From assembly GCA_902593945.1 (NCBI GenBank), contig CACJKA010000010.1, positions 1 to 44,631 of the forward strand: a stretch of 44,631 nucleotides of DNA. The letters run 5' to 3'. The stretch comes from an uncultured Candidatus Poseidoniales archaeon. Its GTDB lineage: Archaea > Thermoplasmatota > Poseidoniia > Poseidoniales > Thalassarchaeaceae. Below the pieces are notes generated by a model that saw nothing but the letters and a program-made list of their open reading frames with translations, was not told the DNA's origin and ran no database searches. This document shows, piece by piece, positions 36,002-44,181 of the stretch; the stretch's first letter is position 1; each line of letters starts with the position of its first letter. Position numbers and translations under genes: made by a program.

Positions 36002-37162
36002 TTATTTATCACATAATCGGGAAATTAATTCTGACTTACGTCCAGATTCTTTTAACCCATGTAATACACATAATTCTTTGAGATCAGAGACCAAAAATTT
36101 GTTCAATACATCTTCATCAGGAATTGGAGAATTCGACATGTAGATTCTGATATTTAGGAGTAATTGCTTGGCTATTGCTTTAGCCATTAAGCAAGGGACA
36201 GCATTTCCTACCTGAGTATATTTATCTCTTTTACTTCCAGCGAATTTATATTTTTTAGGAAAGGTTTGAATCAAGGCACATTCATCTTCTGTTAACATTC
36301 TGACTTCAGTTTCCGAATAATAAACTAAAGCATCAGCACCATCTTTCCAATATCTTGCAGAAAGAGTATAGCATGGCTTATCAGGTTTAATCAACTGCCA
36401 ACCAAAACCTTTTCCATTCTTCTTGTTTCTTTCCTTTCTTCTCCTAAATCCATCAATCATTTTTTGTGTATGGAAATAATTGGCTGGAACTTCTTCTTTA
36501 GGCATTAATACAGTACCTGCCCCTAACCACTCTTTTACCGGTTCAATTCCAACATCTAATTTAGATTGACCTTTGGAATTTACATTTTCCCCATGAGTTT
36601 TTTTAGGATAAACTATTGGAAAGTTTTTATCATCTTTTGAGCCAATAAAAATCACTCTACGTCTTTTTTGTGGGACACCATAGTCAGCTGCAATTAGTTT
36701 CTCCCACCGCACATTATATCCTATTTTCTTAAATTCCTCTTTAATTATCTCAATAACTGCAAGCCCCTTTTCATTTTTCATAGTTAAGATACCAGGGACA
36801 TTTTCCATCACAAAGTAGTCTGGTTTAACTCCGTCAACCATTCTTATAAAATCCATGAATAATGAATTTCTAGGATCTTTGTTATCTCTCCTTCCAGCAC
36901 CGCTAAAACCTTGACAAGGAGGACCTCCACAGATTACAGAGACTTTTCTATCTCCTATTATGTCCTTCACTTGGTCAACAGAAACCTTTCTTATATCTCC
37001 GCAAATTGTTTCGGCTGTTTTATGATTATTAGCAAACGTCTCTGCATAAGTATCAATATGTTCGACGCCAAGAATTACTTCAAAACCCGCCATTTCGAAG
37101 CCTGTACTCATACCTCCAGCACCACAGAATAAATCTATGACTAAGGGTTTAGATGAGGCCAT
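36002..37162 (-). CDS. DNA (cytosine-5) methyltransferase with C-terminal SAP domain
   Basis: 386 residues. All main C5-methyltransferase motifs are present: I (DLFCGAGGMSTGFEMAGF), IV with catalytic Cys83 (GGPPCQGFSGAG), VI (ENVPG, residues 120-124), VIII (QKRRRVIFIGS) and X (YTQVGNAVP). The target-recognition region lies between VIII and the LSARYW segment. The last 35 residues (about 352-386: LVSDLKELCVLHGLKESGRK and on) read as a SAP DNA-binding domain, an unusual addition. It pairs with the nuclease gene 85 bp upstream as a type II restriction-modification system. By eye the gene is AT-rich, suggesting transfer. Confidence 0.92.
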   Translation of the reverse strand: MASSKPLVIDLFCGAGGMSTGFEMAGFEVILGVEHIDTYAETFANNHKTAETICGDIRKVSVDQVKDIIGDRKVSVICGGPPCQGFSGAGRRDNKDPRNSLFMDFIRMVDGVKPDYFVMENVPGILTMKNEKGLAVIEIIKEEFKKIGYNVRWEKLIAADYGVPQKRRRVIFIGSKDDKNFPIVYPKKTHGENVNSKGQSKLDVGIEPVKEWLGAGTVLMPKEEVPANYFHTQKMIDGFRRRKERNKKNGKGFGWQLIKPDKPCYTLSARYWKDGADALVYYSETEVRMLTEDECALIQTFPKKYKFAGSKRDKYTQVGNAVPCLMAKAIAKQLLLNIRIYMSNSPIPDEDVLNKFLVSDLKELCVLHGLKESGRKSELISRLCDK

Positions 37163-37247
37163 GTGCTATCTCTGAAATCCGTAGTTCTAAGTATTATCCA
37201 TCTCAAATTACTACAAAACAGAAGGAGAATTAGAGTTAATATAATGA

Positions 37248-38069
37248 TTAATCACCGGATAATTTCTCCCAGAATTTATTTGAAGCTCTCCAATTAGAAT
37301 ATGGACGATTGTTGGGTTTGTGAGGATCGTAGTACATACCACTGTCAAGGTATATTTCGCCAGTTTTTACATATTCAATCCATTCTATGAAAGTCAAAGG
37401 GGGGCCAATTATCATCTCAGTAAATACTTTTTTAGATTGAACAAATTTCACCCAACCATTTTGGCCAAATTTTCGATTAACACGTGGTTCTAGTGTGCTT
37501 CGATACCATTTAGCAAGTATAACATCATCATGTTGTAGACTACTGGGGATGATTTCTGATTTATTTTCTCTGCTATCTTTGGAATAATTATAGTAAATGG
37601 TTACATCTAAATTTGATTCTACAGTCATCTTCTGCCCATAATCATTGTATTGATGGACATTAGGAAATACTCTTCCAGACCAAGAATACCTATCTGGTCT
37701 ATCGGCTCTAGATTTTGTACCAAATATTTGTAAAAAAACATCGCGATTAGTGACATCGGGGTTATCAGTCTGCCAAAGATAATAATCAGCCGACCAATCT
37801 CCAAATGTTGTTTTTGATCTACCGGTTTTTAGTTCAAAACCTTGCCAATCTGCTGAATCATCTCGATTAGCACTAACGCCAAATTGTGATTCAAGCCAAT
37901 GTCCAATGCTCCCATCATGTTTTAATTCAGGAAGAATCTTTCCTTTAATACGTTCATTGAATATTTTTTCTAATTTTTCGAAAGATTGGCTATCGGTTTC
38001 TGAGTCCAAAACATCTCTTCTAATCATCTTAGAAATGAAATCATAAAAACTACGGAACGTTGCTAACAT
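37248..38069 (-). CDS. MvaI/BcnI-like type II restriction endonuclease
   Basis: 273 residues. The motif GHWLESQFGVSANRDDSADW followed by GFELKTG matches MvaI/BcnI-type monomeric nucleases, with a likely active site of Asp74, Glu79-x-Lys81 (and Glu60 upstream). Family members cut CCWGG or CCSGG. The specificity here cannot be read from sequence; a C5-methyltransferase partner would suit a CCNGG-like site. It is encoded upstream of the methyltransferase on the same strand, so the nuclease would be transcribed first. Confidence 0.8.
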   Translation of the reverse strand: MLATFRSFYDFISKMIRRDVLDSETDSQSFEKLEKIFNERIKGKILPELKHDGSIGHWLESQFGVSANRDDSADWQGFELKTGRSKTTFGDWSADYYLWQTDNPDVTNRDVFLQIFGTKSRADRPDRYSWSGRVFPNVHQYNDYGQKMTVESNLDVTIYYNYSKDSRENKSEIIPSSLQHDDVILAKWYRSTLEPRVNRKFGQNGWVKFVQSKKVFTEMIIGPPLTFIEWIEYVKTGEIYLDSGMYYDPHKPNNRPYSNWRASNKFWEKLSGD

Positions 38070-38125
38070 AATAATCTACATACGACATTACTATTGATAT
38101 AAGTTATTGGGTTGATTCGGAATAT

Positions 38126-38803
38126 CTATTCCTCATCTTTCCACCAATCTTCTTTAGATGACATTTTACTAATAATTTCATCAAATGAAGAGATTACATC
38201 TCTGGCTTCTAACATAGTATCCACTATAGCTATATCTAAATTCCTAGAACGAGAAACTAATTGTAATATAACAGTATAACTAATTACAATTTTCTGAAAT
38301 TTTGGCCCTATCCAATAACCATCTGTACTTCTTTCCACCATATCAACATCTCCTCTCCTGACATATTTCGGATCTTCCTGGTGGGTATTCTCTCGAATGA
38401 AGAAATTATACTTAGAATACTTCTGATTTTGAATAATCTTAGATTTCTTATTTGTACCAACTTGTAATTGAATATATTTCCCTTCAACCGGATTAATCTC
38501 TTTTCTAATGATTTTATTTGTTAAAAATGGAATCTGGAGATTGTAATAAATAATCAGTTCTGGCATACCATTAACCCAAAATCCCAAGAAAACAACTAAA
38601 ATTAGTTCAATCGGAGTAGAATATTCGTAAATTGAAGTCCCAGAAAATAGAAGATAGATTGGGTATGCAATAATTAATCCAAAAATCAAAAATGTAAGTT
38701 GAAGAAATCGATATTCCCTTTCTTCTTTAAATAAAACATTTTTCTGGGAATCGAATGTCCACTCCGAACTAGGATGAATTTTCTGACCGGATATTAAATC
38801 CAT
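38126..38803 (-). CDS. Uncharacterised two-helix membrane protein
   Basis: 225 residues. Two hydrophobic helices (about residues 32-53 and 66-85, FLIFGLIIAYPIYLLF and ILVVFLGFWVNGM) follow a short cytosolic start, then a 135-residue mixed domain with basic and acidic stretches and a helical C-terminus (REVISSFDEIISKM-like). No family recognised. It lies upstream of the nuclease on the same strand (56 bp gap), so it may travel with the island or separate it from the S15 gene. Confidence 0.7.
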   Translation of the reverse strand: MDLISGQKIHPSSEWTFDSQKNVLFKEEREYRFLQLTFLIFGLIIAYPIYLLFSGTSIYEYSTPIELILVVFLGFWVNGMPELIIYYNLQIPFLTNKIIRKEINPVEGKYIQLQVGTNKKSKIIQNQKYSKYNFFIRENTHQEDPKYVRRGDVDMVERSTDGYWIGPKFQKIVISYTVILQLVSRSRNLDIAIVDTMLEARDVISSFDEIISKMSSKEDWWKDEE

Positions 38804-38837
38804 AAATATTCGAGATGCAGTTGGTAAATAAATTGAC

Positions 38838-40745
38838 CTAAGCAGTTTGATTCAACCAATCAAGGCAAGCCTGATGCGTACATGTTGGTGGATTGAAAAG
38901 AAGTTTATCTTCAGGATTAATTATATCAATTAATAGATTAGAATTTGAACCTTCAGATACTTCAACGATGGAACTAGTGGAAGCCGGTAGGTAATCTTCT
39001 CCAGTACTAGCAAGCGATAGGCGAATAATATGCCCGGCTTCTATTTGTACATCCATAGCAAAGAACTCCATCTTAGCATTAATTGTATCAAAGATTGGTA
39101 ACCATGTTTGTTCCTGATCTCCACCCTCATGATATCTTAGATCCATAATTGCGTGTCCAATGTGGATACAATATCCTTCTTCGGAACAGTCCTCTAATAA
39201 TGCATAAATTTGACCGCCAACAGTTGCTGTTGAAACATCTATATGCAATCTGGGCAATCCTGAAATCCAAATATCTTCAGTAAATGCCTCACTCTCATAA
39301 ATAGGTCCAAAATTTCCATTTGGAAGTATTGTAGTTGTACCTCCAGCTACATTCATCATACCTCCTCCAAGATCGAATGAAATTGTCTCCATGTCTTGGG
39401 GAGGGTACCTATCTTCAATTCTCCATTGGCCCTGATTAGATTGTATTTCTACAAATAATCCTGGTTTATCGCCAACTCCTTTAAGATACCAGTCAAACCA
39501 TTCTAGTAAGTCTTGCATCCAATCAAATCTAACCATTTGCGGATATGCCTCTCTACCTCTTCCTTCTCCTGAACGATCAAAGTGGTAATCCGGCCTATCA
39601 GGATAATCATGATCCCATTGGCCGAATAGCCCTTTGGATTCGATACCTGCATCAATTAACTGATTAATTACTGGGATAGCCATATGCGGGTCAACATTCC
39701 AATCATGCATACCTTGGATAAGATAAACTGAACCTTCGTAATTTTGTAATACCCTGTCTAAGAAATATCTCTCTTCCCAATATGTTCCTGCTAACTCTCC
39801 ACCCCACATGTATGCAGCCACTCCAGTACCTGGGCCAATGATATAATCTGGACACATATTTCCAATGTCCTCTTGATCACCGTCAATACCATATGACCCA
39901 TAAACACCGTTATGCATTATTGCGGCTCTAGCTTCGCTGCTACCGTTTTTCCACATTAATTCCATGACTCCAATGAGACCAGAAATTGGAACTATTGTCT
40001 TTAGATATTCATTTCCAAATGTGGCGGCCTGCCATGGAGTAGAGCCATCATATGATTTACCAATCATCGATACTCCACCATTGCTCCATTCTTGAGTCCC
40101 TAGCCAAGTCACAGCCGCATCAACACCTAGTTGCTCGGCATTACCCATCAAGTCCATACAATGATTCGAACGTCCAGTTCCCATTACAGAGACTTGAGCA
40201 AAAGCATACCCATGAGGTAATATCTGATCAATTATCATCTGACCTAGCCATGTACCTGGAACTTCTATTGAAGGGGTTTCTACACTGACTTCATCGAAAT
40301 AAGGGCCGAATTCTGCAATTACTGGTACTGTGACTCCTTCAGGCACATCTGGAAGCCAAACTGCAAGACTAACAACACCATTAGGAGCAGAGCCTCCTTC
40401 ACTGAGTGGAAGTTCAAAATTTACGAAATAGTGAGTTGACCCCCACTCATTTTCTGTTTCGAGTAGTTCATAATCGCCATATTCCATCACAAATCCATTA
40501 GCCTGATCTGTGGTGTATGGCCACTCTGATCTTTCCCACACAGGAACTCTATCATAAATTCCTAAATCTTTTTTAATTTCGTCTACAACATCATCAATTA
40601 TCCAACCCTGTAAAGACACTAATAACATGATTATTACCATTGATACTGCAATTCCTAGCAACTTAATATTAGAACGACTTAAATTACTGAATTTATCAGA
40701 TAGAGGAGTTGATTTATGATCCTCGACAGGTATTCCCTCTATCAT
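38838..40745 (-). CDS. S15-family Xaa-Pro dipeptidyl-peptidase-like or CocE-like hydrolase, membrane anchored
   Basis: 635 residues. A single N-terminal helix (about 30-50) suggests extracytoplasmic location. Alpha/beta-hydrolase of the S15/CocE type: nucleophile Ser231 in GKSYDGSTPW, acid Asp348 in GMHDWNVD, His379 in QWDHDYP. The C-terminal beta-sandwich resembles the PepX C-terminal domain (SGLPRLHIDVSTATVGGQIY, then GHIIRLSLAST). The family includes dipeptidyl peptidases and acyl esterases; substrate cannot be decided. A likely role is breakdown of external peptides or esters, together with the subtilase. Confidence 0.88.
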   Translation of the reverse strand: MIEGIPVEDHKSTPLSDKFSNLSRSNIKLLGIAVSMVIIMLLVSLQGWIIDDVVDEIKKDLGIYDRVPVWERSEWPYTTDQANGFVMEYGDYELLETENEWGSTHYFVNFELPLSEGGSAPNGVVSLAVWLPDVPEGVTVPVIAEFGPYFDEVSVETPSIEVPGTWLGQMIIDQILPHGYAFAQVSVMGTGRSNHCMDLMGNAEQLGVDAAVTWLGTQEWSNGGVSMIGKSYDGSTPWQAATFGNEYLKTIVPISGLIGVMELMWKNGSSEARAAIMHNGVYGSYGIDGDQEDIGNMCPDYIIGPGTGVAAYMWGGELAGTYWEERYFLDRVLQNYEGSVYLIQGMHDWNVDPHMAIPVINQLIDAGIESKGLFGQWDHDYPDRPDYHFDRSGEGRGREAYPQMVRFDWMQDLLEWFDWYLKGVGDKPGLFVEIQSNQGQWRIEDRYPPQDMETISFDLGGGMMNVAGGTTTILPNGNFGPIYESEAFTEDIWISGLPRLHIDVSTATVGGQIYALLEDCSEEGYCIHIGHAIMDLRYHEGGDQEQTWLPIFDTINAKMEFFAMDVQIEAGHIIRLSLASTGEDYLPASTSSIVEVSEGSNSNLLIDIINPEDKLLFNPPTCTHQACLDWLNQTA

Positions 40746-40916
40746 AGTAAACTTTCGTATAGAACTGTATTATTCAGACTTATGCATTGTTGATAGTTGA
40801 AATATTTTATTTTTTAAAAAAAATGATTAATTAGAGCCGAGGAAATACAAATGTATTTATGCAGAAAAGTCAAAAGTAAACAGACATTAATGAATGGATT
40901 ATGATAACGTAAGTTA
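40746..40916. other. Intergenic stretch between divergent S15 and photolyase-side genes
   Basis: AT-rich, with a run of T followed by A near 40807-40822. Promoters for both directions should lie here. No tRNA, repeat or longer reading frame was seen. The stretch between 41007 and 41046 holds only an SD (AGGAG at 41034-41038) for the photolyase. Confidence 0.5.
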
Positions 40917-41006
40917 ATGAACTCAGGACATATACTTGCAATACTGATTGGTTTTTACGCTTCTTTCGCTGTAACAGTGATGAGTGTGGCGCCATTATTA
41001 GGATGA
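40917..41006 (+). CDS. Candidate 29-residue single-helix membrane microprotein
   Basis: ATG at 40917, TGA at 41004-41006. The translation begins MNSGHILAILIGFYAS and is one hydrophobic helix. No SD was seen. It ends 40 bp before the photolyase GTG, so it could be its leader gene. Only homologues conserved in other genomes would establish it as a gene. Confidence 0.3.
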   Translation: MNSGHILAILIGFYASFAVTVMSVAPLLG

Positions 41007-41046
41007 TTCACACTTACTAACGATCCTAGTACAGGAGAGAGAAATA

Positions 41047-42618
41047 GTGAATACAGCGATAATTTGGTTTAGAAAAATAATCAGAATACACGATAACCCC
41101 ATGTTAATATGGGCAGAATCTTCTCAAGAAATAGATTCTATAATCCCAATTTACATTATTGATGAAAATTGGAGTCTCAATCATGAAAATAATATAGGTG
41201 TAAATCGATTAAATTTTCTTTATGATTCTCTATTAGATTTAGACAAAAATCTTAAAGAAAGATACGGGACAAAATTGCTAATTTGTTCTGGAGATTCTAG
41301 TGAAGTAATAGAATCAATCATAGAAGGAACAGAGCAGGGAATAAGTTCACTATTGACAGATTACTGCTCAGAACCTAAAAGTAGAGACGATGTAGGTTAT
41401 ATAATTGAAAATCTAATCACTAGAGAAGTCAATACAAAAGTATTTCCAGCAGTAAGTACCATATTAGATATTGAAAAAATCACTCAAATGAAACACTTCA
41501 AAGCACCTAAGTCGACTAAAAATATGGAAAAAATATTCGAAGAGAACCTTATAATTAGCCCATCTGGTCACTTATTGGATGGAGATCTTCCAGAACCTAA
41601 GAATATTCATTCTGAACCATTGATTGTAGAGTCAATTATTCGGAGTGAACAATTCTCAAAATTTTATATTTCGGTCGAAGAACTTCGGAAAAAGAATTAT
41701 CAATTAAGATTAGAAAAAGGATTTGAGAAATCGTATTTTCTCGGAGGAGAAACAGAAGCGTTAAGAAGACTTAAGGAAAAAATAACTGAAAGGCCTGATT
41801 TTGTTAATAATTTCAGGAAGCCATCCACTTATTCTACGAACAATATAGAAAACCCAATGGAACCGACAACCACAGGATTATCACCATACATTAGCAATGG
41901 ATGTCTATCTGTCAGACTAGTATGGAACGAATGTGCGAAGTTAAGAGATGTAAATCAATATACAAAACCTCCAGAATCACTACATGGCCAACTGATGTTT
42001 AGAGAGATGTTTTACTTATTATCTCGAATTGTCGAAAATTGGGAAGATGATTTAGATAACTCAAACTGTAAACCAATAAAATGGGATGATTATGATGGGG
42101 AAAAAATCAGAGCATGGGAAACGGGAGTCACGGGGTTCCCTTACATAGATGCGATGATGAGGCAGCTCGATGCAACTGGTTGGATGCATCACCTAGGCAG
42201 GCATGCTGTATCTTGCTTCTTAACTAGGGGCCAGTTATGGCAAAATTGGAAACATGGTCGAGATATATTTGAGAGGAAATTAGTTGATGCTGACTGGGCA
42301 GTAAATAATGGAAATTGGCTCTGGTTAGCAGGAGTAGCTCCATTTTCAATGCCCTACTACAGAGTGTACAACCCATGTCCTGATTCGAAGTCAAGTTTGA
42401 ATGTAGAGACTAAGGAGGCCAGTTTTGTCAGGCATTGGATACCAGAACTATCATTATATCCGTCAAAATACATCTTCGAACCGCATTTGGCTCCTTTGGA
42501 AATACAAAAATTGTCAAATTGTATAATTGGAGAGGATTATCCTTTCCCAATTATTAATAGAAAGGTTTCTCGGAAAGAAAATATATCTAAATTCAAAGAA
42601 AACCTTCGAAAATTGTAA
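41047..42618 (+). CDS. Photolyase/cryptochrome with (6-4)-photolyase/animal-cryptochrome signature
   Basis: 523 residues from a GTG supported by AGGAG 8 nt upstream. Flavin- and light-dependent DNA repair or signalling enzyme. The N-terminal alpha/beta domain (TAIIWFRKIIRIHDNP) is followed by the FAD-binding helical domain: TTTGLSPYISNGCLS, then ESLHGQLMFREMFY, then WETGVTGFPYIDAMMRQL. The active-site helix is GWMHHLGRHAVSCFLTRG with His382 and His386, equivalent to the two catalytic histidines of (6-4) photolyases. CPD photolyases have MHNR-x-RM here instead. DADWAVNNGNWLWLAG also matches the (6-4)/CRY group. A role in repair of UV (6-4) photoproducts in surface water is likely. Confidence 0.93.
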   Translation: MNTAIIWFRKIIRIHDNPMLIWAESSQEIDSIIPIYIIDENWSLNHENNIGVNRLNFLYDSLLDLDKNLKERYGTKLLICSGDSSEVIESIIEGTEQGISSLLTDYCSEPKSRDDVGYIIENLITREVNTKVFPAVSTILDIEKITQMKHFKAPKSTKNMEKIFEENLIISPSGHLLDGDLPEPKNIHSEPLIVESIIRSEQFSKFYISVEELRKKNYQLRLEKGFEKSYFLGGETEALRRLKEKITERPDFVNNFRKPSTYSTNNIENPMEPTTTGLSPYISNGCLSVRLVWNECAKLRDVNQYTKPPESLHGQLMFREMFYLLSRIVENWEDDLDNSNCKPIKWDDYDGEKIRAWETGVTGFPYIDAMMRQLDATGWMHHLGRHAVSCFLTRGQLWQNWKHGRDIFERKLVDADWAVNNGNWLWLAGVAPFSMPYYRVYNPCPDSKSSLNVETKEASFVRHWIPELSLYPSKYIFEPHLAPLEIQKLSNCIIGEDYPFPIINRKVSRKENISKFKENLRKL

Positions 42619-42671
42619 AATGAATTATCAGTCATAATTACTAACAAAAAATATTTCATTACAAAAAACGA

Positions 42672-42758
42672 TTAACTTAGATTCTCATTTGTTGAGACTA
42701 AGAGTTCTAATTGATCTCCCAATCTTTGCCACAAATCATCTACTTGCTCACTAGTCAT
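42672..42758 (-). CDS. Candidate 28-residue leaderless microprotein
   Basis: ATG at 42758, TAA at 42672-42674. The protein begins MTSEQVDDLWQRLGDQLELL and is amphipathic and acidic. A TATA-like box (42781-42787) is centred 26 nt upstream of the ATG, exactly where an archaeal promoter would place a leaderless start. No homologue was recognised. The rest of the 274-bp gap between the photolyase and mscS shows nothing. Confidence 0.4.
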   Translation of the reverse strand: MTSEQVDDLWQRLGDQLELLVSTNENLS

Positions 42759-42780
42759 ATTTGTACAACTGTACATTTAC

Positions 42781-42787
42781 ATATATA
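42781..42787 (-). promoter_or_regulatory. TATA-like box for the 42672-42758 microORF
   Basis: The minus strand reads TATATAT, centre 42784, 26 nt from the ATG at 42758. A spacing typical of archaeal TATA to transcription start. Confidence 0.45.
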
Positions 42788-42892
42788 CCATTGTTTTTTC
42801 CAAGCATTTCACTAATTCAGTATCATCATAGAAATATTTACCTATTTGAAACAAAAAATAAACAGTAATGTTTGTTATAAGGCAATAGATCC

Positions 42893-43960
42893 CTATTCCT
42901 GCTTTACTGTTAGATGTGGGAAAGGTATTCCAATTCCTTTAGATTCGAAACGATCTAATATCTCAATCAAAATCCAATCTTTAGCCTTTCTTTCTTTGTT
43001 GTAATCTTCAACCCAGCAATCCAATCTGAAAACTAAAGCAGTTTCAGTAATATCATAAAGTAACACTTCGGTTTTAGGATTCTCAGTTGTAAATTCGCAA
43101 TCACCAATCACATCCATAATTATTGACTTCACTAAATTAGGATTAGAATCTAATGAAGTTCTAATCCTAAAACGTAAATTCATTGAATCAGCATCTCCTT
43201 GTGAACCACCAAGAGCATAATTCTCTACAATTTCACCCGACAAGGTTGTATTAGGTATCACTACTAGACGCTCATTACCTGTTTTTATTTTTGTTGTCAT
43301 TAAGCCTACGTCATGAACTCTACCTTTAACTCCCATAACAATGACTTTATCGCCCTTAGAAAATGGTTTATCTAATAGCATTAATAACCCCGAAACAAGA
43401 TTTGCTGCAGTTTCTTGTAATGCAAGCCCGATAACTAAAGTAAGTATGGTTGCAGACGCTACTATTGCAGTTATATCGATATTCAGCTGATCTAAAGCAA
43501 TTAGAACTGCTGCTACCCATGCAATTAGCTTTGAAGCACTCACAGTTATTGTTTTCAACGTAGATAAATCGAGTGAGGTTTTCTCATTCATTGATTGGAA
43601 AAGAGGTGGGATAAATTCATCGATAATGGAACTAAGAAATTGTGCGAAGAGTATCAATAAAATTGCGGCTGAACCACCAGCGAATGCAACTCTCTCAAAT
43701 GATTTGTCTTCAAAAATGTAATCAAAAGTCAACCAAATCCCAAGCAAGAAAACTCCAACATTCAGTAGAGGAGTAGCTAAACTGAAAATGCGATCATCAT
43801 ACAAATTATCACTAGATGAAATTACTTTCATCACTGGTCCTCGAAGTATCAGCCTTGAGATTAAGGCCATTATAATACTTAGAGAAATTCCAATTAGGAT
43901 TTGGGTCAACTTACTGGCTTCCTCAAAATCGTTAAAATAATTTTGCAATAAGTCATACAT
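42893..43960 (-). CDS. MscS-family mechanosensitive ion channel
   Basis: 355 residues from ATG 43960. A longer frame runs upstream through tRNA-Glu and is rejected. Three or four N-terminal helices (GISLSIIMALISRLIL, NVGVFLLGIWLTF, ILLILFAQFLSSII) and a further helix precede the pore-lining TM3 (ASATILTLVIGLALQETAANLVSG). The MscS beta domain follows (DKPFSKGDKVIV, GRVHDVGLMTTKI, VIPNTTLSGEIVENY) and a C-terminal alpha/beta domain. It releases solutes on hypo-osmotic shock in the cell membrane. It stands alone between the microORF and the tRNA. Confidence 0.93.
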   Translation of the reverse strand: MYDLLQNYFNDFEEASKLTQILIGISLSIIMALISRLILRGPVMKVISSSDNLYDDRIFSLATPLLNVGVFLLGIWLTFDYIFEDKSFERVAFAGGSAAILLILFAQFLSSIIDEFIPPLFQSMNEKTSLDLSTLKTITVSASKLIAWVAAVLIALDQLNIDITAIVASATILTLVIGLALQETAANLVSGLLMLLDKPFSKGDKVIVMGVKGRVHDVGLMTTKIKTGNERLVVIPNTTLSGEIVENYALGGSQGDADSMNLRFRIRTSLDSNPNLVKSIIMDVIGDCEFTTENPKTEVLLYDITETALVFRLDCWVEDYNKERKAKDWILIEILDRFESKGIGIPFPHLTVKQE

Positions 43961-44037
43961 TGACCATACTATGGCACTACGGTTTAATGTTTTTTCGCCG
44001 GCATTAATCTTAAAAAAACGAGCAAAAAAAGAATATT

Positions 44038-44115
44038 TGGTGCTCGTGCCGGGATTTGAACCCGGGTCGCCGCCTCGAAAGGGCGGCATGATGGACCGAA
44101 CTACACCACACGAGC
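44038..44115 (-). tRNA. tRNA-Glu (anticodon TTC)
   Basis: Acceptor GCTCGTG pairs with CACGAGC, A73 and an encoded CCA follow. The anticodon stem GCCGCC/GGCGGC encloses CTTTCGA (anticodon TTC). T arm CCGGG/TTCAAAT/CCCGG. D arm GTGTAGTTCGGTCCATCAT is typical of tRNA-Glu. No intron. Confidence 0.96.
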
Positions 44116-44181
44116 GGCAAGCGGCCGAGAAGTAAACCCCACATAATCGCAACGGTTGCAACTACTAGAGAAATAGGTAAA

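Noticed and set aside
35940-36143. 67-residue plus-strand open frame spanning the tRNA-derived repeat
   Set aside because: It overlaps the 3' end of the methyltransferase on the other strand and has no recognisable domain.
44038-44161. Upstream extension of the MscS reading frame
   Set aside because: The extension reads through tRNA-Glu; ATG 43960 gives a normal MscS N-terminus.
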